Origin: Pleurodeles waltl
Lineage: Eukaryota > Chordata > Amphibia > Caudata > Salamandridae
Direction of reading: 5' to 3'
Assembly: GCF_031143425.1 (NCBI RefSeq)
Contig: NC_090441.1
Coordinates: 224,374,928 to 224,438,927 of the forward strand
DNA: 64,000 nt
Shown here: positions 43,201 to 55,260 of the stretch, one piece after another
Position numbering within the stretch: position 1 is the stretch's first letter
Layout: each line of letters starts with the position of its first letter
Notes under the pieces: generated by a model
What the model saw: the letters and a program-made list of their open reading frames with translations, nothing else
What the model was told of the DNA's origin: nothing
Databases searched by the model: none
Position numbers and translations under genes: made by a program

Positions 43201-43286
43201 GTGAGACAGTGAAAACACCCTGACATACACTCACAAACAGGCCAAAAGTGGGGGTAACAAGGCTAGAAAGAGGCTACTTTCTTACA
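40210..43286 (-). repeat. LTR3 (5' LTR of D), 3077 bp, mosaic
   Basis: The TG end and first 200 bases match LTR1 (cactagtgtcacttgcac, cagatatac). The U3 end instead matches C: 'ggcaccacacagggaac', two hairpin modules (43100-43203), and the end AGAGGCTACTTTCTTACA. It therefore differs at the U3 end from LTR2, which should be its partner in a simple insertion. Confidence 0.9.
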
Positions 43287-45484
43287 GGGACCCCATAGTG
43301 TCAGGAGAACTTGGGGGGGGGGGGGGCGGCTGTCACAAGTGTCCCGCCAGTCCTGGTGTCTGGCAGTACCACTCCAGAGTGGAGGGTGCTGGAGACTAGA
43401 CAGAGAACTGAGAGTTCTAGGCAGTCCCCAGTGAAGAACATGGCGGGCCAGGGGTCCACTCTAAGGTCAGAGCTCCCCAGGAATGACCCTGGTGACATCA
43501 CTTCTGGCCTGGGGGGCTTTCATGCACTGTCAGATGAACTGAAGGCTAGAGACCTGCGCCAGGCAGACTCTTACCCATCACATGGGTTACTCACCCAGAG
43601 TCCTGGCTTGCCAGGAAGTGGTTCAGTCTAAGGGTACAGACCCTAGCCTGGATGGTCAGATTCAGAGGGTAAACTTGGCCTGATGGGTGAGGCGGTTTGC
43701 CCAACTGTCCCTCCCATTACGACTTCTAGGGGTACTCTCCATGATGGGGGGATGCTGAATTCCGGAAGGGCAGAAGGGTTTATCCTCACCTCTGAATCCA
43801 GTCCAACCTGAGGGTACAGACCCCAGGTTGGAAAACCAGTTGCAAGTTAACCACCCTGCGCTGGTGGGAGAATTGTGAAGGACGGGTTCTGCAAGTGCCC
43901 TGACCATTCTGGATACTAGGGGGGCACACCCAGTGGGGACGCAAGACTGCAGAAGAAGGGGTAGTGGGAGGGAAGCCCAGACCTGAGGATACAGACTCCA
44001 GGTTGGAAGGCCAGTTTCAGGTTAACCTTCCTGCACTGGTGGGAGAATTGTGCAGGACTGCTTTCCCAAGTACTCTGACAATTCTCAGGGGCCATTGATA
44101 GTGGGGGGGTAGGACCAAAGAACAAACGGTATGGGGAGGGAAGCCTCACCCCTGACCCTGGCCCAACCTGAAGGTACAGACCCTACGTTGGAAGACCAGT
44201 TGCGGGGTAACCTCCCTGCACTGGTGGGAGAATTATCCAAAACTGCTTCCATAAGCAACCTGGGCTCTTTAGAGTTTTTCCAGTTGTCCAGCAGCTCATC
44301 AGCAGCAACTGTCAGGTTCTGGGTGCAGCAGGCAGGGTTTGGAGCCTTTCTTCTTTGTGCAGCAGGTCCACAGTTCTCGTGCCTTGGATCTTCTTGGTGC
44401 TGGTCTTTGCTTTGTCTGTTGAACCTGACTACCTGGTCTTGGCGTGCCCACTAAATACTGAATTTAGTGGACCATTTAGAGGAAGCCTGGTAGTGTCCAA
44501 TGGAACACGTACCTTTGGGTGCTACACCCACTACAGTGACCACTTCCTGTGGGAAGAGTTACTTCCCTAACCCTCATTGGCTATTTGTATTCCATCTAAG
44601 ATGGAGGAAAATGAAATGGAGTGTCCACCTTGTGGACCACACCTTAGGGGGTTTTAGCACCTCCACCCAGGAAGGGCATTGTTCTGCAAACCTGAAGGAT
44701 AGATCTTGCCCCCAAGGTTTGTATATTGCCTGTATGGAGGTCGCAGGCTGGATACCACCAGTCAGCAACCATGCCATGGTAATCAGCTTTTGCAGGGGGT
44801 ACCTCTAAGTTGACCCCTGGGTACATTTAGGGATAAATCCAATACTGGTACCAGTTTGGATTTATCATTCTGAGTTGTTTGATACCAAACAACCCCGGGT
44901 TCAGAGTGGTCATCACGTAGGCGGGAAACTCGTGTTGACCAGTGCCCAGCACATTTATTAAAATGGCTGCTCTGTCCACTCACTATTTCCCAGGTTTGGC
45001 AAGGACACAATGGAGGCATATTGCTCATGCAGCTATGTTCTCACATATAATATGGTGCACCCTGCCTTAGAGCTGGAAGGCCTGCCAGAGGAGGGTCTTA
45101 TCCATAGTGTATGTAGTGTATGGTGGACAGGGCACACAGGCAGTATACCATGTCAAGTTTGTGTTTTTGGTTTGCACCAGGACACTCAGCCTGGAATGAC
45201 AGTGCTGATTGCATCTGGTTGCATGGCCCTAGAGGATAGCACAATCAGTGCTGCTGCCCTCAGGGGCAAACCTGTAGTACCCCTTGCCCTGATACCTAGC
45301 AACCTTTTACTAGGGACTCATAGTGGTAGCTAAAGGTGTTTCCAATTGTGCTAATGCATCACAACAGTTTTAGGAAAAGAGCTCTGGCACAGGGAACCTG
45401 GTTAGCAGGAGCCCTGGTCACTACAATTTCTAGGCTACTTCATACATCAGGTACAAAAATGGGGGCTAACCATGTCAAAAGAGG
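43287..45484 (-). repeat. Probable old LTR of a related element
   Basis: The right end (AAAATGGGGGCTAACCATG, then AGAGGCCTTTTCTCAT) and the following ACCCCCGAATGAGC resemble the U3 end plus polypurine tract of C, and decayed pol follows at once. It contains its own inverted repeats (GGATAAATCCAATACTGGTACC against GGTACCAGTTTGGATTTATC style pairing near 44830-44870) and 180-bp tandem repeats. The TG end is not recognised, and the piece directly abuts LTR3. It also holds a poly-G run near 43311-43326. Confidence 0.45.
43460..44240 (+). repeat. Tandem repeat, period about 180 bp
   Basis: 'ggtacagaccc(c/t)aggttggaa..ccagtt..ggttaacc..ccctgcactggtgggagaatt' recurs with the ACAGA motif at 43636, 43816, 43991 and 44176 (spacings 180, 175, 185). 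A weaker copy may lie near 43462. So there are about four units, moderately diverged. Confidence 0.8.
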
Positions 45485-45499
45485 CCTTTTCTCATACTA

Positions 45500-46636
45500 C
45501 CCCCGAATGAGCAAGGGTGAGACTACCATTTCCCTAGTGAGTCATCATCATCTATGTGGAAGATCCTGAAAAGGCCATCTGCATTGGCATAGGCAGTCCC
45601 AGGTCTGTGTTCCACTTAAAAGTCCATTCCCTGTTGGGAGATGGACCACCTTAGCAGTCCATCTGTTGTAGCCATCTGAGAGGCCTGTGTTCAGTGTGAA
45701 CTATGTAGTGAGAGCCAAAATGCATTGGCCTCAACATCTTCAGGGCCCAAACCACAGCAAAGGCTTCCCTCTCTATGACACTCCAACGTTGTTTTCTAGG
45801 GAGTAGTTTCTTGCTTATAAAAACAACTGGCTGGTCATGTTCATCATCATTTCTCTGGGAAAGGACCACTCATATCCCCATTTCAGAAGCATGTTTTGGA
45901 CTATGAATTGCCTGGAATAATCTGGTGCTTGTAGGCCTGGAGCAGAGCACATAGCTTCCTTTAAAGTGTCAAAGGGTTATTCACAGATCACTGTCCAGTT
46001 AACCTTTTTGGGTATTTTCTTGGAGGATAGTTCTGTGAGGGGGCAACTATAGTGACATAATGCCTTACAAATATCTTATAGTACCCAGTCAAGCCAAGGA
46101 ATTCCCTTACTTGTGCATGGGTTGTGGGAGCTTCCGAAGCCATAATAGTCTGAATCTTGTGTTGGAGGTGTTGTACCTGGCCTCCACCAACCAGGTGACC
46201 CAACAAAACATTGTTTCTCTGCCCTATCTGGCACTTACTGGCCTTGATAGTGAGGCCTGCCTTCTTCAGAGCATCAAGGACCTTCACTGGGTGGATCAGG
46301 TGATCCTACCAGGTGGAACTATAGAAAGCTATGTCATCCAGATAAGCTGTACTGAATGCTTCCAGTCCAGAAAGGACGTGGTTCACCAACCTCTGGAAGG
46401 CGGCAGGTGCATTCTTTAGTCCAAAGGGCATAACAGCGAACTGATAATGCCGAATAGGACATTCTGACCTCTCTTTTGCTCCTGGAGTCAGATCAATCTG
46501 CCAGTACCCAGATGTTAAATAAAAAAACTCAAATATGTGGCTGTCCCTAGTCTGTCTATGAGCTCATCAGCTCTTGTGATTGGGTGTGTATCAGTTTTTG
46601 TCACAGAGTTGAGGCCCCTGTAGTGCACACAGAAGA
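45500..46636 (-). pseudogene. Decayed RT-RNase H of an older Gmr1-like relative
   Basis: The minus strand encodes, in pieces, RNase H (QPVVFISKKLLPRKQRWS, VIEREAFAVVWALK, TEHRPLRWLQQM; 45651-45869), RT thumb (KAGLTIKASKCQIGQ, VREFLGLTGYYKIF; 45988-46287) and palm fragments to about 46636, where the position matching VDYRGLN is reached. Stops and frameshifts interrupt it several times. It is clearly homologous to the pol of A/B/D but more diverged. The integrase side is not found because AT-rich satellite DNA begins at the breakpoint. Confidence 0.8.
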
Positions 46637-48395
46637 TAACTCAAAACATAAAACGTACCATAATATATAAAACATAACATATAAAACATAACTTAAACAT
46701 AACATTAAAAAACATAACACATAACTTAAAACATAATCTATAACACATAACATTTATAACATATCATAAAACATAATATATAAAACATAACACATAATAT
46801 ATAAAGCAGAACATATAAAACAATAAAAGAAAACAGAAAACATAACGTGACATATAAAACATAACATATATAACATAACATAACACATATAAAACATTAC
46901 AGTGAATAAAACATAACATAACATATAAAACATAATATATAAAACATAACAAATAATACATAAAAGCATATAAAACATAACCTAACATAGTAAACCTAAC
47001 ATATAAAACATAACGCATTTCATATAAAACATAACATAGATAACATACTATATAAAACATAGCATAACATAAACACCATAATATATAAAACATAGCATAT
47101 ACAAATAGAGGAAAACATAACACAAAAAACATATAATATAAAACGTAACAGAAAACAGAAAATATAACATATAAAACATAAGATATAAAGCATAACATAA
47201 AACATACCATAAGATATAAAACATACCATGTAAAAGTAAATATAAAACATATCATATGAAACATAACTCATAACATAAAACATAACATAACATTTAAAAC
47301 ATTACACAACAAGGAAATCATAACATATCAAACATAAATAAAACATAACATAAAACATAACATATTAAACATAACGCATAACATATAAAACATAACATAA
47401 CAAACAAAACATAACATATAAAACCTAACACATAACATAAAACATATTATGACATATAAAACATAACACAAAACAAAAAAATAATATAAGATATAAAATA
47501 TACCATATAAAGCAGATCATAAAAAATTACATATAAAACATAACACATAAAATAAAACGTAACACAATACATAAACCATAACATATAAAATATAACACAA
47601 AATATAAAACATACCATAACATTTAAAACATGACACAAAATGGAAAACATAACATATAGAACATAACATACAACATAATATAAAACACAGCACATAACCT
47701 AAAACATAACATGACATGTGCAATGAAACATATCAAACATAACATAAAATAGAAAACATAACATATAAAACATACATTACTAAATTTAACATAAAACATA
47801 TTATATAGAACATCTACAACACAGCATAAAACTGAAAATGAAATGTAACATATAAAACATATCAAACATATAAAACATACTGCATGGCATAACATTTAAT
47901 ATAACATATAACATGTAACATATAGAACATAACACAACACATAACATATAAAACATAACATCTAAAGAATAACACAGAACATAAAACATAGCATAACATA
48001 TAAAACATAACATAAACATAGCATAAAACATTTAATATAAAACATAACATAAAACATAACATTTAAAACATTCCATATGAAACATGACATATAACACGTA
48101 AAGCATAACATATATAAAATAACAGAAACAGAATACATAACATAACATATAAAACATGACTTAATTTATAAAACATTACATAACATGTAAAACTTAACAT
48201 ATAACACATAATATATAACAGCATATAACACACAACATAACATATAAAACATAACATATAAAACGTAACATAAAACATATAGAAATAACATAAAACATAA
48301 AATAAAACATAACATAAAACTTAACATAAAATATAGCACATAACATAAAACATATCATAAGATAATATATAAAACATAACATAAAACAACATGGC
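46637..48395 (+). repeat. AT-rich satellite, (A)TATAAAACATAAC units
   Basis: About 1.75 kb of irregular ACATATAAAACATAAC-type units, 10-17 bases long, with very little G on the plus strand. Long frames on the minus strand (Met-Phe-Tyr-Val-Leu-Cys repeats) come from the repeat alone. It starts abruptly inside the decayed RT. Confidence 0.95.
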
Positions 48396-50200
48396 ATCTG
48401 CAGCTGAGAGGTGTAGTAGGATTAGCGCCACCATGTGGTTTTAGTCTCTTAAGGTTGGCACTTTTTGTCTGATGACCATCACTGTGGTTTCGGTACACCT
48501 TAGTGTGCAGAATCCAGGTTGCTTTCAGCAAGTACATTGTTGAATTCTATGTGATTCTGGAGTTGGTTTCCACTGCTACAATGATTTTAAGGAAGGAAGA
48601 GAACATTAAATTGTGCCTACTGTGAATTTTTGATGAATAACATGCAGATCTTGGTGCTTAGCACACCACAAACTTCACATTATGCTAAATACTGTACACT
48701 TTTTCCCTGTTACATTTTGACAGTGTTGAAATGTTGACATTTCCACCCAGTGATTAATGGCTCCATTAGTAACCACCAAGTTAGAATTCTGACCCTGCAG
48801 AACCTAAAGCTCATGAAGGGGTCTGAGAACACGGGGCCACTTATATTCACAAGCTCAGTAGAGAAGCATTGAGGATGCAGGTGATATCTTCAGCTGTGGC
48901 CACAATGATTGATTTTATGAGCCTGGCAGCCCATGCTAGCATTGATCCAAATAGTCTCATAGATGAACAAACCCTTTGTTTGAGACTAGTGCAAAGAAAT
49001 TGAGATCGCAGGGCGAGCACCTCATCAGTGTAGTAACGGGAACATTTGAAGATGCTTTGCTAATATCTTGATTTTTCTGAGAAAATTATGAGGGCAGTTA
49101 ATTGCACCTTGATGGAGAGTTTAGGTTAGAGTGTTTTGGTTTCTATTGCAACTTCTTTCTTACCTTCACCGTCTTCATCCTCAGAGTCCTGAACTTAGTA
49201 CCAGGACACCACGATGCATTATGAGAAGAAAGCGTGGCTTGTGAAGGGGGGGCTTAGCCTCCATAAAGAGGGTCACCTTAAGCTTGCAGAACCAGTAGCC
49301 ACTGACACTGTGCTACCATTGATGCGAGTACCCACAGCAGCCCGACCATGTCCTCGATCAAAAAGAACAAAAACATTGAAGCACCTTCAAGCTGGATCAA
49401 CTGCTACAGAGAAGGGCAGTGGATTAAATTGGGCTCCCCTTACTCTGCTGCCTTTCTCTTCATGCAGAGAAGCCGCGTCTCAATGCCTAACCTTTGCAAT
49501 AAACCACCCTCAGCTCTGCATGCAGCCTAGCACAGAGGCTCACAGACACTACAACCACTGAATTGAGTCCTCGGAAGAGAAGCAAAGTGCCAGAAAGGAG
49601 CAGCTGTAAGAACAGATCTGTCCCTGGAACAGAGTGCTGTGAAGCTCCTTATTGAATAAACCTCAGCTGAATAAGAGATCACCTTGATACCACTGTTGTA
49701 ATTCTCCACACATAGCAACCCGTCCCTCCTTGATGCTTGCTGGCACAGAACACCGTTCCATAGTGACCTGAAGGTCATCCTTGCCCTCTCTGGAAACACT
49801 AATATCTATAAGTATATATAAGTAAGGCGCTGCTCAACCAACTTCCTGGCTAAGCGGTACAGGATTTTACATCATCGGCAGACCAATCCCCTGATCTTTT
49901 CCCTACAGTCTGAATTTTAGGCGGCCTCTGTAGTCATCTTGAGTTTACATATATGGTTAAGAGTGACCACCTCCAACAGAATCACCTGCCAAAGGCAAGC
50001 AGTCACCAACAACAGAAACTACTTCCAAGAAGAGTGAATTTATAACAATGTCACCACCTAAACAGCTCAGATCAACATGAGGTATATGACACCTGGAGCA
50101 CAGACTCCCCTGAGATAACCATAGCGCTTGCATGGTTTCACAGGAAACAGTTTTAGACATCGATCAACACCCACACACAAGCGTCTCTACACAGCCTTCA
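48396..50200. other. Unassigned DNA
   Basis: Ordinary-complexity DNA. A frame at 49214-49561 has no recognisable motif and neighbours stops in all frames. No tandem repeat, LTR end or RNA gene was seen. Confidence 0.4.
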
Positions 50201-50209
50201 AATTTAGAG

Positions 50210-50632
50210 GAAGATTTAGGAAAAGTGGTGCTGCATCCAATGCAGTAGCACTTTTCTTGTGCCCCTCAGTGCCACCATGTGTGCACCAGATTTAAGATAC
50301 ACTGCACCATGGAGTTAGTTAGGGAACTCGCGTCAACATTTTTTATGCTAGTTTGGCGCTTTGCAGGATTAGCGTAAAAAATGTTTACATTATTCTGAAC
50401 AGAGCATTGAGGCCCATTATAAATAATGGTGTATCTCACTATAATGCCTGCTCTGTGCAGGTGTTGAAAATGCAGGAAAACATGACGCAAAGAAATCTTT
50501 TAGGTTTCTTTGTGCCATTATTTTGCCTCCCCTATCGGGGGAACGCCCCCCTTGCATACATTATGCCAGCTGCAGGCATAATGTGGCACAAGGGGTTACG
50601 CATGCATTGCACCACTTTGTAAATCAGACACA
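50210..50632. mobile_element. Possible short element with inverted ends
   Basis: 'gatttaggaaaagtggtgc' near 50212 is matched in inverse by 'gcaccactttgtaaatc' near 50608-50624. An inner stem AAAAGTG.TGCTGCAT/ATGCAGTA.CACTTTT follows the left end. 'gcgtaaaaaatg', 'atgacgcaaaga' and 'gcataatgtggcacaa' give the look of a salamander short interspersed or MITE-type repeat. No target duplication was identified. Confidence 0.4.
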
Positions 50633-50909
50633 GCAATTTCTGAAGCCTAACGCAACATTAGCATAAAAAAATGCTACGTGTCTTGAGACTCACCCCGTGT
50701 TACTTGAGATAGGAAGTCTCTATTCATATCTCCTGCAATGTCCATAACTCATCTGAGACTAGATTACAAGGCCTGGCATGGGTGAGATTGACTTTCCAAC
50801 ATCAATTACTCTTGACAGGCTTTGTAACCAAGACTTTGCAGTAGCCCTCTATCTCTGGACCCCCGTAACTGACCCGTGAGATGATTATGAAAGAGATCAC
50901 TGCCCTTAC

Positions 50910-51197
50910 GTGCACAACTGGGGCATAATGAATTCAGAAATCCAACTGGCAAGGGCTGACGTGGCTGGTTTTCAGAGCAGGCTTGCCATTATGGAGAAAC
51001 GCATGGATTGTACGGTAGAGTCAGGAAATGCCGCTCATGCCTGCAGGAAAGGCATTTTGTTCATACAAAATAAACTGGTGGAGTTAGAAGTGGAGTTGAT
51101 GTCTGATAATCTCAGATTGTATAGACCATCTGAAAAGCTCCAAAAGGAAGACATGGAGGGGTCCGAGGCAAGCTGCTACCTGAGCCTCTGGGCATAG
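50910..51197 (+). pseudogene. L1-like ORF1 coiled-coil remnant
   Basis: 95 codons: IQLARADVAGFQSRLAIMEK, then a gap-like stretch, then NKLVELEVELMSDNLRLYRPSEK. This resembles the end of an ORF1 coiled coil leading to an 'RRxNLRxxGIPE' RRM start, with substitutions. It ends at a stop (51195-51197). Distinct from the fragment at 3-335 and more decayed. Confidence 0.5.
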
Positions 51198-52371
51198 AGC
51201 TGTTGCCAAGACTGGTAATGCAGAGGACACATAGAATCACACCAAGACAAGCTAAAGTTCTGACTCCATGGATATCATTGCCTCTCTCCTAAATCACAGA
51301 TGAACACAGCAAGCAGTTGAGGCATCATGAGAAAATGGTCAATTCATATTGGCTAGTCCCTCCATCCACACAGCCAATTACTTTTCATTGGAAGCAAACA
51401 TGAAAAGAAATGTCTTCCTAGCATAGATACCACAGTTGTGCATGTGAGGCATTATGTATGATCACCAGAAACCCCTGCTAATGTGATGTAATACGGGCAG
51501 CCTCAGAATATATGTAACTCAGAACCAGATGGTTTAAATTGTTTTTTCAGAAAGCTGAGAATAAATTGACCTTGAAATATATTTTTATCAAGAACACCCT
51601 CTGTGGGAGCCACCTTCACAGGATCTAATTAATAAGCATCAATGCACGCACAACAAAAGAATATGAATTTTATTGATCATGATACAGTTAATTAAAATGT
51701 TTACATGATAAATTACTAGAAACAGTAAAAATAAAGTGGATAAAAACAGGTACACAAACAAAGGACCCTTGTAAAACCATATTTAAAAGTTTTTGCTAAT
51801 AACATTGTCCGATAAGCCGGCACGGCTTGATTGGACCTCTTCAAATTGCGCAAGAAGATTTAAAAAAACTGTCTTAAAAAGGCAATTGATAATAACTGCT
51901 GTACAGCTGAAATCCCTTCAGATAGTTGACTCCAGTGCCATTAGCCTGTGTCAATATAATGTCCATAGTAGAGCACTGACATACAAGGTTTAAGTGTCAG
52001 TGCTTTCAAAGTGCAACAGGGTGTTCACAGTGGGCACTAGTGTAGCTCGTTGCACATGACAAAGAAAGTCACATAACTTCTCAGAAAGAGACCACGTTAA
52101 TTGGTGGGAGCTACCATAAGCCACAGAGAGTGAGCGAAGTCCACACCTGCATTGAAGCAGACTACTGAAAACTCCTTACTCCACTTGAGTTTCCCTCCAA
52201 GAGATTTTTATGAACGAAAGTACTGCCAAAGTATCTTTAAATAATTGCAGAAAAAAGACAAATCCATTTACATGCGATGCAACTGGATGGGGCCACACCC
52301 TCCAGATGTCTATTCTCCTATAAAAGAGAAGGACATCCTACCACAAAGCTCTACGCTATCAAAATGAATAG
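51198..52371. other. Unassigned AT-rich DNA
   Basis: No gene, LTR end or clear repeat seen. 51600-51800 is especially AT-rich. Confidence 0.4.
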
Positions 52372-52383
52372 GAGTTGGAACAA

Positions 52384-52527
52384 CGCATGCTGGAACCATG
52401 CATGCCTAAACAACGCGGTGGGAACAACAACCGCGTTGTTACCATAAATGCCTTCACAACAATTTTTCGTTGTAAAGGCATTCCTGGTAAAGGCATGCGT
52501 AAACGGCATGCTTAGGTCCAGCATGCG
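52384..52527. repeat. Cruciform-forming unit
   Basis: Outer arms CGCATGCTGGAACC (52384-52397) and GGTCCAGCATGCG (52515-52527) enclose two inner stems. One is AACAACGCGGT/ACCGCGTTGTT (52409-52419 with 52430-52440). The other is AATGCCTTCACAAC/GTTGTAAAGGCATT (52447-52460 with 52469-52482). Likely a small foldback element or its end. Confidence 0.7.
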
Positions 52528-53090
52528 ACTCCCCCCACCCCAAAAACTATCGTACACCAACCCCCCCACCCCACTCCTAAAAATAATTCCACCACTACAC
52601 CACCCCTAAAACTTCAACTACCCCTGCCCCTAAAACTACTGCAACCCCTACCCCTTAAAACCTAAACTACCCCGACCCCCCAACCCTGCTCCTAAAAACG
52701 AAACATACCTTTATCCCCCACCCCAGCCCTAAAACTACAGCGACCCCCACCCCCTAAAACCTAAACTACCCCGACCAGCCCCTTAAAACTAAAAATACCC
52801 TGACCCCCACCCGCCCCTAAAACTACTGCGACCCCCCACCGTCTAAAACCTAAACTACCTCGACCCCCCCAACCCGCCCCTAAAACTACCCCGACTTACC
52901 ACCCCACCCCTAAAAACTAAAAATACACCAACCCCCACACCCACGCCCCTAAAACTACTGCAACCCCCTAAAACCTAAACTACACCGACCCCCACCCCGC
53001 CGTAAAAACTAAAAATATCCCAACCCCCCACCCCGCCCTAAAACTATGGCGACCCCCCGATCCACCCCTAAAACTAAAAATTACTTAGAG
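52528..53090 (+). repeat. C-rich minisatellite with CCCTAAAAC units
   Basis: Units of about 28-36 bases: CCCCTAAAACTACTGCGACCCCC, CTAAAACCTAAACTACCCCGACC and CCTAAAAACTAAAAATACCC. The three variants follow one another in a higher-order repeat of roughly 90-100 bases ('aaaacta..gcgacccc' near 52634, 52731, 52819, 52950, 53041). Strand bias is strong (almost no G). Confidence 0.85.
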
Positions 53091-55110
53091 TTTGATGACC
53101 TCTGTCGGTTAGAGCCAAGAGATTACTGAATGTTGTGTAAATCCTTAGATGTCTACCTATGATTGTCTATATGGGAATGACTAGTTTGCACCATAAAGAC
53201 AATTTATTGTTTGAACTCTCTGTAGGGCATGTCAGATCTCTAGTGATGTGTTGATTGAATTGATGGGGCTTGTGGGATAAAATGAAGGTCAGGCACTAAG
53301 AGACATACACAACCAAAAGACTCCTAAACCCATGTCCGGCCTGGCCGTACTAGGCATCGGACGTTTCCCCGGGAGGCTGGAAGGGTGGGGTCTGCTCTTG
53401 TTACTGCGGGCCGCTTTTGTAGCAGTGCAGCAGTTTTAAAAGCATTGAGGAGTTACTTGAATATCCAATCCTTTTCAAGCAACAATAACAGTGCCAAGAT
53501 AACTCTGATGATTAATGTGTCTGCTGAAGAAAGATCGAGTTTTGTCTGGTGGCAGCTTTGCTCATCTAAGTTAGCGCAGAGGGTTAATATGCCTGCTGCA
53601 AAGTATTTTACTATGCAGATTACAGAACAGTATTTTACACGCATAGCTCAATGGGATGCTGCTTTTTTCACAAAGATCCTTTTCTTACTGTGCAGGTTAA
53701 AAGGTACAATCATGATCTGGAACAATGAGCTATGAATTGCCATCAGAGCTGCATGCAAACTGTATGGCACAGGTTACAAAGTTATGTTTTTTCCCAGTCT
53801 TTGATTATCCCAATTTTTCTAAAAATGCTTTGTTTGGGTAGAAATAAGTTGTTCTTAGTAAAGTCAACCCTAACCACTATGTTATATTCTCAATCCTGCA
53901 TTTATGCTTCACCAGACCAAGCACTCTTAAAAAACGCGTACCAGTATAGGGGACATGTGAATCCTACACCTTCGAGTCCCCTTTGTCTTATAAAATATTT
54001 TCTATACACTGATTTGCACTCATGTGATTCACTGTCTCTGGATGAATGTGTGATGCAAATATCGTATGCTGGTGACGGAGGTGCTATAAAACAAATAAAA
54101 TACATGAGAGAGAGGGGCCATGGAGAGATGAGACGCTCTGTAAGAGGGTGCTAATGAGCCCCAATAAGGTTTGCCTTATCCTGGTGCTCTGTACGGTCAT
54201 CATTCACTATGCTTTAAAAACAAATGCAATTAAAAATATAATGAAAAATGTGTTGTGGACTGTCCCATTCTTGCAATTTTTTAAAGTTTTCTTTTCTCCA
54301 AGCCCCATTGTAGTGGTCAGGCTCGCTCGCTATGTACCCTGTTGGGGGGGTCTGAGAAAATTTGCCAGGGATACTTTGAGTTCCCAGTCCGGTCCGTCTA
54401 AACCATCAGACCCACCCCAGCTGCTGCTACCTGTATTCCTGCTATATTCTATGTATTCCCTGAAGGCCCTTTCATCTCCTCTCAGGAGTATTAAGGAGTG
54501 TTCTGACCACAGAAGGACATGCATAGCCCCTCAGACTCAGACATTCACGGTGGGGAGAAAGGCCACAGAGTTGCTGAAAATGACTGCAGCAATAAAACTC
54601 CATCACAACTTTAAAGTTCTGCCATTTCCCAGGTTTATCCAGGTGATTGGATGCCAGACTCTCCTGCCATCAACTACTTCATTTAGCACTGCAAGTCCTT
54701 GGAAATGTCCCAGAATAAACTGCAACGCCAGCAGGTGACATGCATCTCTGCCAACAAGGTAAATACAGAGTCCTAAAAGGTTATATTTGAAAAAACATTT
54801 TCCAAGGCGAAAGTGCATCATGGTATTATATAAAGATGAATTTCATTTCAATTTTTGGCTTTAGAGTTAACTACAGTATAATTAAATGACAAGTTAAAAG
54901 TCACAAGCACACTGGCCGAGTGCCAGTTTTCCATTGGACTGCATGAGTACAGATGGTGGCTGTTGCTTCTGAGCTGAGGGGTGGGGTCAGCAGAGTATCC
55001 CCAGGCGGGGGGCACAGAGGGCTTTATCGTTAGAACATAGCGGAGGGCCCTCGTCTGGCAGTAGCTGTATAGCCTGACCCATCCACGTTTGAGTACTAAC
55101 TATGATGGTG
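53091..55110. other. Unassigned DNA with short frames
   Basis: Frames at 53385-53735, 53732-54154 and 54148-54738 overlap end to end on the plus strand. They show no domain I recognise and no shared codon character, so I do not call a gene. They might be the decayed body of a LINE or DNA transposon whose 3' end lies at 55111-55260. Confidence 0.35.
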
Positions 55111-55260
55111 ATTGCACAATGTTTGCTTTTATTCCCTTTGCGCCCACCTGCCTACTTTGTTTGGTTTCTGTTTACTTATTGTTCTTCTCATTTAGTTTAC
55201 TTGATTCTGTTTTTTGTTCTGAAATATGCAATAAAAATATTTTAAAAAACACAAGCACAT
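55111..55260 (+). other. Possible LINE 3' end with poly(A) signal
   Basis: A T-rich stretch is followed by ATGCAATAAAAATATTTTAAAAAAC (AATAAA at 55230), the form of the 3' ends of L1-type LINEs. No upstream RT in frame could be tied to it. Confidence 0.3.

Larger units (their letters stand above)
5527..43286 (-). mobile_element. Shared-LTR tandem of Gmr1-like elements A and D
   Basis: Three LTRs of one family (5527-8519, 31933-34918, 40210-43286) separate two internal regions on the minus strand. Internal A lacks gag and carries the nested element B; internal D is nearly full length. LTR2 serves at once as the 5' LTR of A and the 3' LTR of D. The flanks (GGTAT before 5527, GGGAC after 43286) do not form a 5-bp target duplication, although both nested elements have perfect ones. 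Unequal homologous recombination between two insertions, or between LTRs, explains a shared LTR and the missing duplication. Confidence 0.85.

Noticed and set aside
43286..43300. A target duplication for the whole A/D array
   Set aside because: GGTAT (left) and GGGAC (right) share too little; with perfect duplications at B and C, a mismatch here argues for recombination.
43600..44240. A CRISPR-like array from regularly spaced repeats
   Set aside because: Period near 180 bases, diverged units without unique spacers, and a vertebrate-type context; it is a tandem repeat.
45010..45333. 107-codon frame after the 180-bp repeats
   Set aside because: No motif, lies in probable LTR DNA, and is flanked by structures of the U3 type.
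46754..48278. Met-Phe-Tyr-Cys-rich frames in the AT-rich satellite
   Set aside because: Direct translation of TATAAAACATAAC units on the minus strand; not protein coding.
53385..54738. Three abutting plus-strand frames as a possible gene
   Set aside because: No recognisable domain, no consistent splice signals I could defend, and no continuation of one frame into the next.
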